Of a DNA stretch of 5,098 nucleotides, positions 2,830 through 5,098 are shown piece after piece. Origin of the DNA: Chloroflexota bacterium (GTDB lineage Bacteria > Chloroflexota > Ktedonobacteria > Ktedonobacterales > Ktedonobacteraceae); contig VBJK01000036.1 of assembly GCA_005879655.1 (NCBI GenBank), positions 1 to 5,098 on the forward strand. Direction: 5' to 3'. Position 1 is the first letter of the stretch, and each line of letters starts with the position of its first letter. The notes below the pieces were generated by a model, which saw nothing but the letters and a program-made list of their open reading frames with translations, had not been told where the DNA came from and made no database searches. Made by a program: the position numbers and the translations under genes.

Positions 2830-5098
2830 ATGGCAACCAGACCCCGGCATCGAAGTGGGTCTTCCCACAACCGAGAAAACAAACGTCGTATCTATAAACA
2901 GGTTGTGCAGCATCAAGGGACGCAGCCAGACAAGCAAGCAGTCGTACCGCATCATCATGCATTAGAGCCAGATGAGCAATCTATTTTTCATCAGTTACAG
3001 CATGTACTCTGGGATGGTGCAGCGGTAACATCGACCCTATGGAATTACCATACAAAGGACTGGGTTACAAATGTTCAAGCAACCGATATTGACAATGATG
3101 GTGATATAGAAGTTGTTGTCGGTTCACGTGATGGGGTTGTACTTGCCTGTACGCCATGGGGAGCAAAGAAGTGGGAAGCACAGTGGGACGGTCAATTTAT
3201 CAGTGCTCTTTTCGCAATTCCCGTTACTGACGTATCACTGTACAAAAAGACAGCACAAAAGCAGCCCTGTGTCATTGTTGGGATGCGTGATGGTGGTGTC
3301 TATGCCCTTGATCAGGATGGCAGCAAGATACCAGGTTGGGCATACTCGACCGGAAGGATGATTCGCCAACTGTATATCCCCAAGAATCAGCCGAATGCTA
3401 TTATTATTGGATCTGAGGATCGCTGTATTCATGTGCTTGATCGCATGACTGGTAAGGCAATGTCGCCTCCATATCAGACCAATGGATGGGTACGTAGCGT
3501 CTTTGTAACTGATATTGACGATGATCAGCGAGAAGAAATACTGGCAGGTTCTGGTGATCAACACCTGTACATCCTCGATGATTGTGGTCAATTTCTTGAT
3601 AAAGTGTTTTTGGGGCATCAGATTTATGCTCTTTTCGCTGCTCCCCTGTGTCCTGGGGGACCAATGACCGTGATTACCAGTTCTAACCGCAAAGAACTCT
3701 TCGTCTGGACGGTGAAATGTTGCGCAGGAAAACGGTGGACCTTGCAGAAAGAATGGGAGATATCGTCAGATAGTACAGTCTTTAGTAATCGTATTCATGC
3801 CATTTCTGCATACGATATCAACAACGATCACGAAGCTGAGCTTCTGCTTGGCTCAGAGGACGGTTATCTCTATATTCTCAATCAGCGAGGAACACTGCTC
3901 TGGAAGCATCGCTTTGGCAGTTGTATCTATAGTGTCTGGGTATCAGATATTAACTTTGATGGTCAAGCAGAAATCATTGTTGGGACAGAAGATAGTGGTG
4001 TCTATGTGGTACAAGGAGAACTCAATAGCAACACTTATAAACGTATCAAAGAAGTCTATAAAGAAGCTATACACGATCAACAGGTGAGCAGTGGAAACGA
4101 GCTGATGAGAAGATTGACCCATAGAGAGAAGGCAATCTTGAAAGACCTGATTGATGAAGCTCCTCCAGTGCATCATGTGCAAATGGAAGTAAATAAAGCA
4201 CGCCAATTGATGCAGGAGGGCAATTATGAACAAGCTCTTTCCTTATTCTTGCGTGCAAGACAACAAAAGGTTCAATATTGTTGGGATCAGCCAGCGATCA
4301 CGCACGGGTATATATGGACATTGGGTATCGGGCAAATTGAGCGCAAGGGAAAATACGATCTGGTCGTGGGAACCGATGAGGGATACATTTATACCATTGA
4401 TGCTGCACGTGGGGCGCACCAATATCTATGGAAGTGCGATGTAGGTGCACGTGTACGTATGCTTCAGATTGCCCCTCTCAGGCCGGGAGAGCCTGATTCA
4501 ATCATTGCAGTCCTGGCAAACCATCGCTTGATTATTCTGAATAATCGTGGAGAGATCGTCAAAGAGCACATCTTTGAGAAGAAAGAGGATTGGGCGCGTT
4601 GCCTCTCCATCAATGTCTATCCAGAAGAACAGCAAAAGGCAAGCGAAATTGTCATTGGCATGGAGAATAAGAAGATTGCGATCTGGGAAGGGTATATGGA
4701 TCGTGAGCGTCTGGTCATACATACACCGCAGGGTATTGGTGTTCTTTGTCTAGCTCAACTCACACAAGCAGGCCCAAAGCAGATCATCGGTGGCTCCATT
4801 AATAACCAGGTCTACGCCTATGGTCTGGATGGCAACGAGCTATGGCGCGTCCAGGGATATGAGCGCATACAAGCACTGTGGGTAGAAGATATTGACCGAG
4901 ATGGTCTTGCTGAAGTGATCGTCGGTAGTGAAGATCGCTATGTCTATGTGCTCAACCATGAGGGTCACGTTAAATGGAGATATCGTACCATGCGCGGTGT
5001 GCTGGACGTGACGGTTGGCGATATCAAATTAGCCAGCGATCCTGAAGATAGTAATCAACGTCAACTGAAGGTCTTGGCAGCCAGTGCCGATGGCTATC
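2830..5098 (+). CDS. Large FG-GAP/VCBS-like double beta-propeller protein, 3' end outside window
   Basis: The frame runs 756 codons from ATG 2830 without a stop. Residues 1-57 are basic, polar and probably disordered, with no signal peptide or membrane segment, so a cytosolic site is likely. Blade strands of the type GSxDGxVYxLDxxG start near residues 98, 151, 194, 240, 284, 341 and 385, giving a complete seven-blade propeller. Several are preceded by acidic loops: DIDNDGDIE (86-94), DIDDD (228-232), DINND (329-333), DINFDG (373-378). Residues 398-490 are helical, with a TPR-like ARQLMQEGNYEQALSLFLRAR (457-477). Blades then resume at 514, 563, 610, 655, 699 and about 751, with DIDRDG at 687-692, so a second propeller is one blade short at the window edge. 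The likely role is a protein-binding scaffold or sensor. The FG-GAP/PQQ-like family is clear, but ligand and function are unknown. It is divergent from the ATPase. Confidence 0.85.
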   Translation, partial: MATRPRHRSGSSHNRENKRRIYKQVVQHQGTQPDKQAVVPHHHALEPDEQSIFHQLQHVLWDGAAVTSTLWNYHTKDWVTNVQATDIDNDGDIEVVVGSRDGVVLACTPWGAKKWEAQWDGQFISALFAIPVTDVSLYKKTAQKQPCVIVGMRDGGVYALDQDGSKIPGWAYSTGRMIRQLYIPKNQPNAIIIGSEDRCIHVLDRMTGKAMSPPYQTNGWVRSVFVTDIDDDQREEILAGSGDQHLYILDDCGQFLDKVFLGHQIYALFAAPLCPGGPMTVITSSNRKELFVWTVKCCAGKRWTLQKEWEISSDSTVFSNRIHAISAYDINNDHEAELLLGSEDGYLYILNQRGTLLWKHRFGSCIYSVWVSDINFDGQAEIIVGTEDSGVYVVQGELNSNTYKRIKEVYKEAIHDQQVSSGNELMRRLTHREKAILKDLIDEAPPVHHVQMEVNKARQLMQEGNYEQALSLFLRARQQKVQYCWDQPAITHGYIWTLGIGQIERKGKYDLVVGTDEGYIYTIDAARGAHQYLWKCDVGARVRMLQIAPLRPGEPDSIIAVLANHRLIILNNRGEIVKEHIFEKKEDWARCLSINVYPEEQQKASEIVIGMENKKIAIWEGYMDRERLVIHTPQGIGVLCLAQLTQAGPKQIIGGSINNQVYAYGLDGNELWRVQGYERIQALWVEDIDRDGLAEVIVGSEDRYVYVLNHEGHVKWRYRTMRGVLDVTVGDIKLASDPEDSNQRQLKVLAASADGY

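Noticed and set aside
2830..3000. Signal peptide or lipoprotein signal on the propeller protein
   Set aside because: The first 57 residues are polar and basic with no hydrophobic stretch and no lipobox.
3113..4753. Several 60-130 codon frames on both strands inside 2830-5098
   Set aside because: The plus-strand frame from 2830 is continuously open with repeated propeller blades throughout; the others are shadows.
2830..5098. WD40 propeller assignment
   Set aside because: There are no GH...WD pairs. Blades follow GS.DG.VY.L with DxDxDG-type loops, as in FG-GAP/VCBS/PQQ-like repeats.

Overview
The window looks like an accessory stretch from a bacterium with a mid-range GC genome. The protein families point to Chloroflexota, perhaps the Ktedonobacteria: an AAA_16/nSTAND-type ATPase with a C-terminal helix-turn-helix tail, and a cytosolic protein built of FG-GAP/VCBS-like propeller blades. 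This placement is an inference from protein style; no taxonomic marker is present. I see no tRNA, rRNA, CRISPR array or intact insertion sequence.

Layout, left to right. (1) Positions 1-39, minus strand: the first 13 codons of a gene reading out of the window. It starts MLKSWSIENFKAI, the typical beginning of an ABC/OLD/RecF-like AAA ATPase, and has its own Shine-Dalgarno and a possible promoter. (2) Positions 95-395: a divergent control region. It holds a near-consensus sigma70 promoter (220-248) and then a roughly 140-nt leader with three consecutive stem-loops. The same bases encode a possible 37-residue peptide that stops just before the next gene. (3) Positions 396-1129, plus strand: a two-gene toxin-antitoxin operon with a ribbon-helix-helix antitoxin and a MazF/PemK endoribonuclease overlapping by ATGA. 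The toxin's N-terminus carries an 11-residue duplication that gives it three usable start codons. (4) Positions 1137-1165: a perfect 11-bp hairpin between convergent genes. (5) Positions 1181-2626, minus strand: a 481-residue ATPase with a clear Walker A, an atypical Walker B (MDAFD) and a predicted DNA-binding tail. (6) Positions 2627-2829: the divergent promoter region. (7) Positions 2830-5098, plus strand: a large open frame that runs off the right end. It has seven propeller blades, a helical/TPR-like linker, and six blades of a second propeller.

The toxin-antitoxin pair is an independent, self-regulated unit. The ATPase and the double propeller are divergently transcribed from about 200 bp and may form one switch: a STAND-like ATPase with a DNA-binding tail next to a large, apparently cytosolic propeller scaffold. 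That link is inferred from gene order. With the ATPase fragment at the left edge, two NTPases and a toxin-antitoxin module lie within 5 kb, which fits a defence or conflict-gene neighbourhood but does not prove one.
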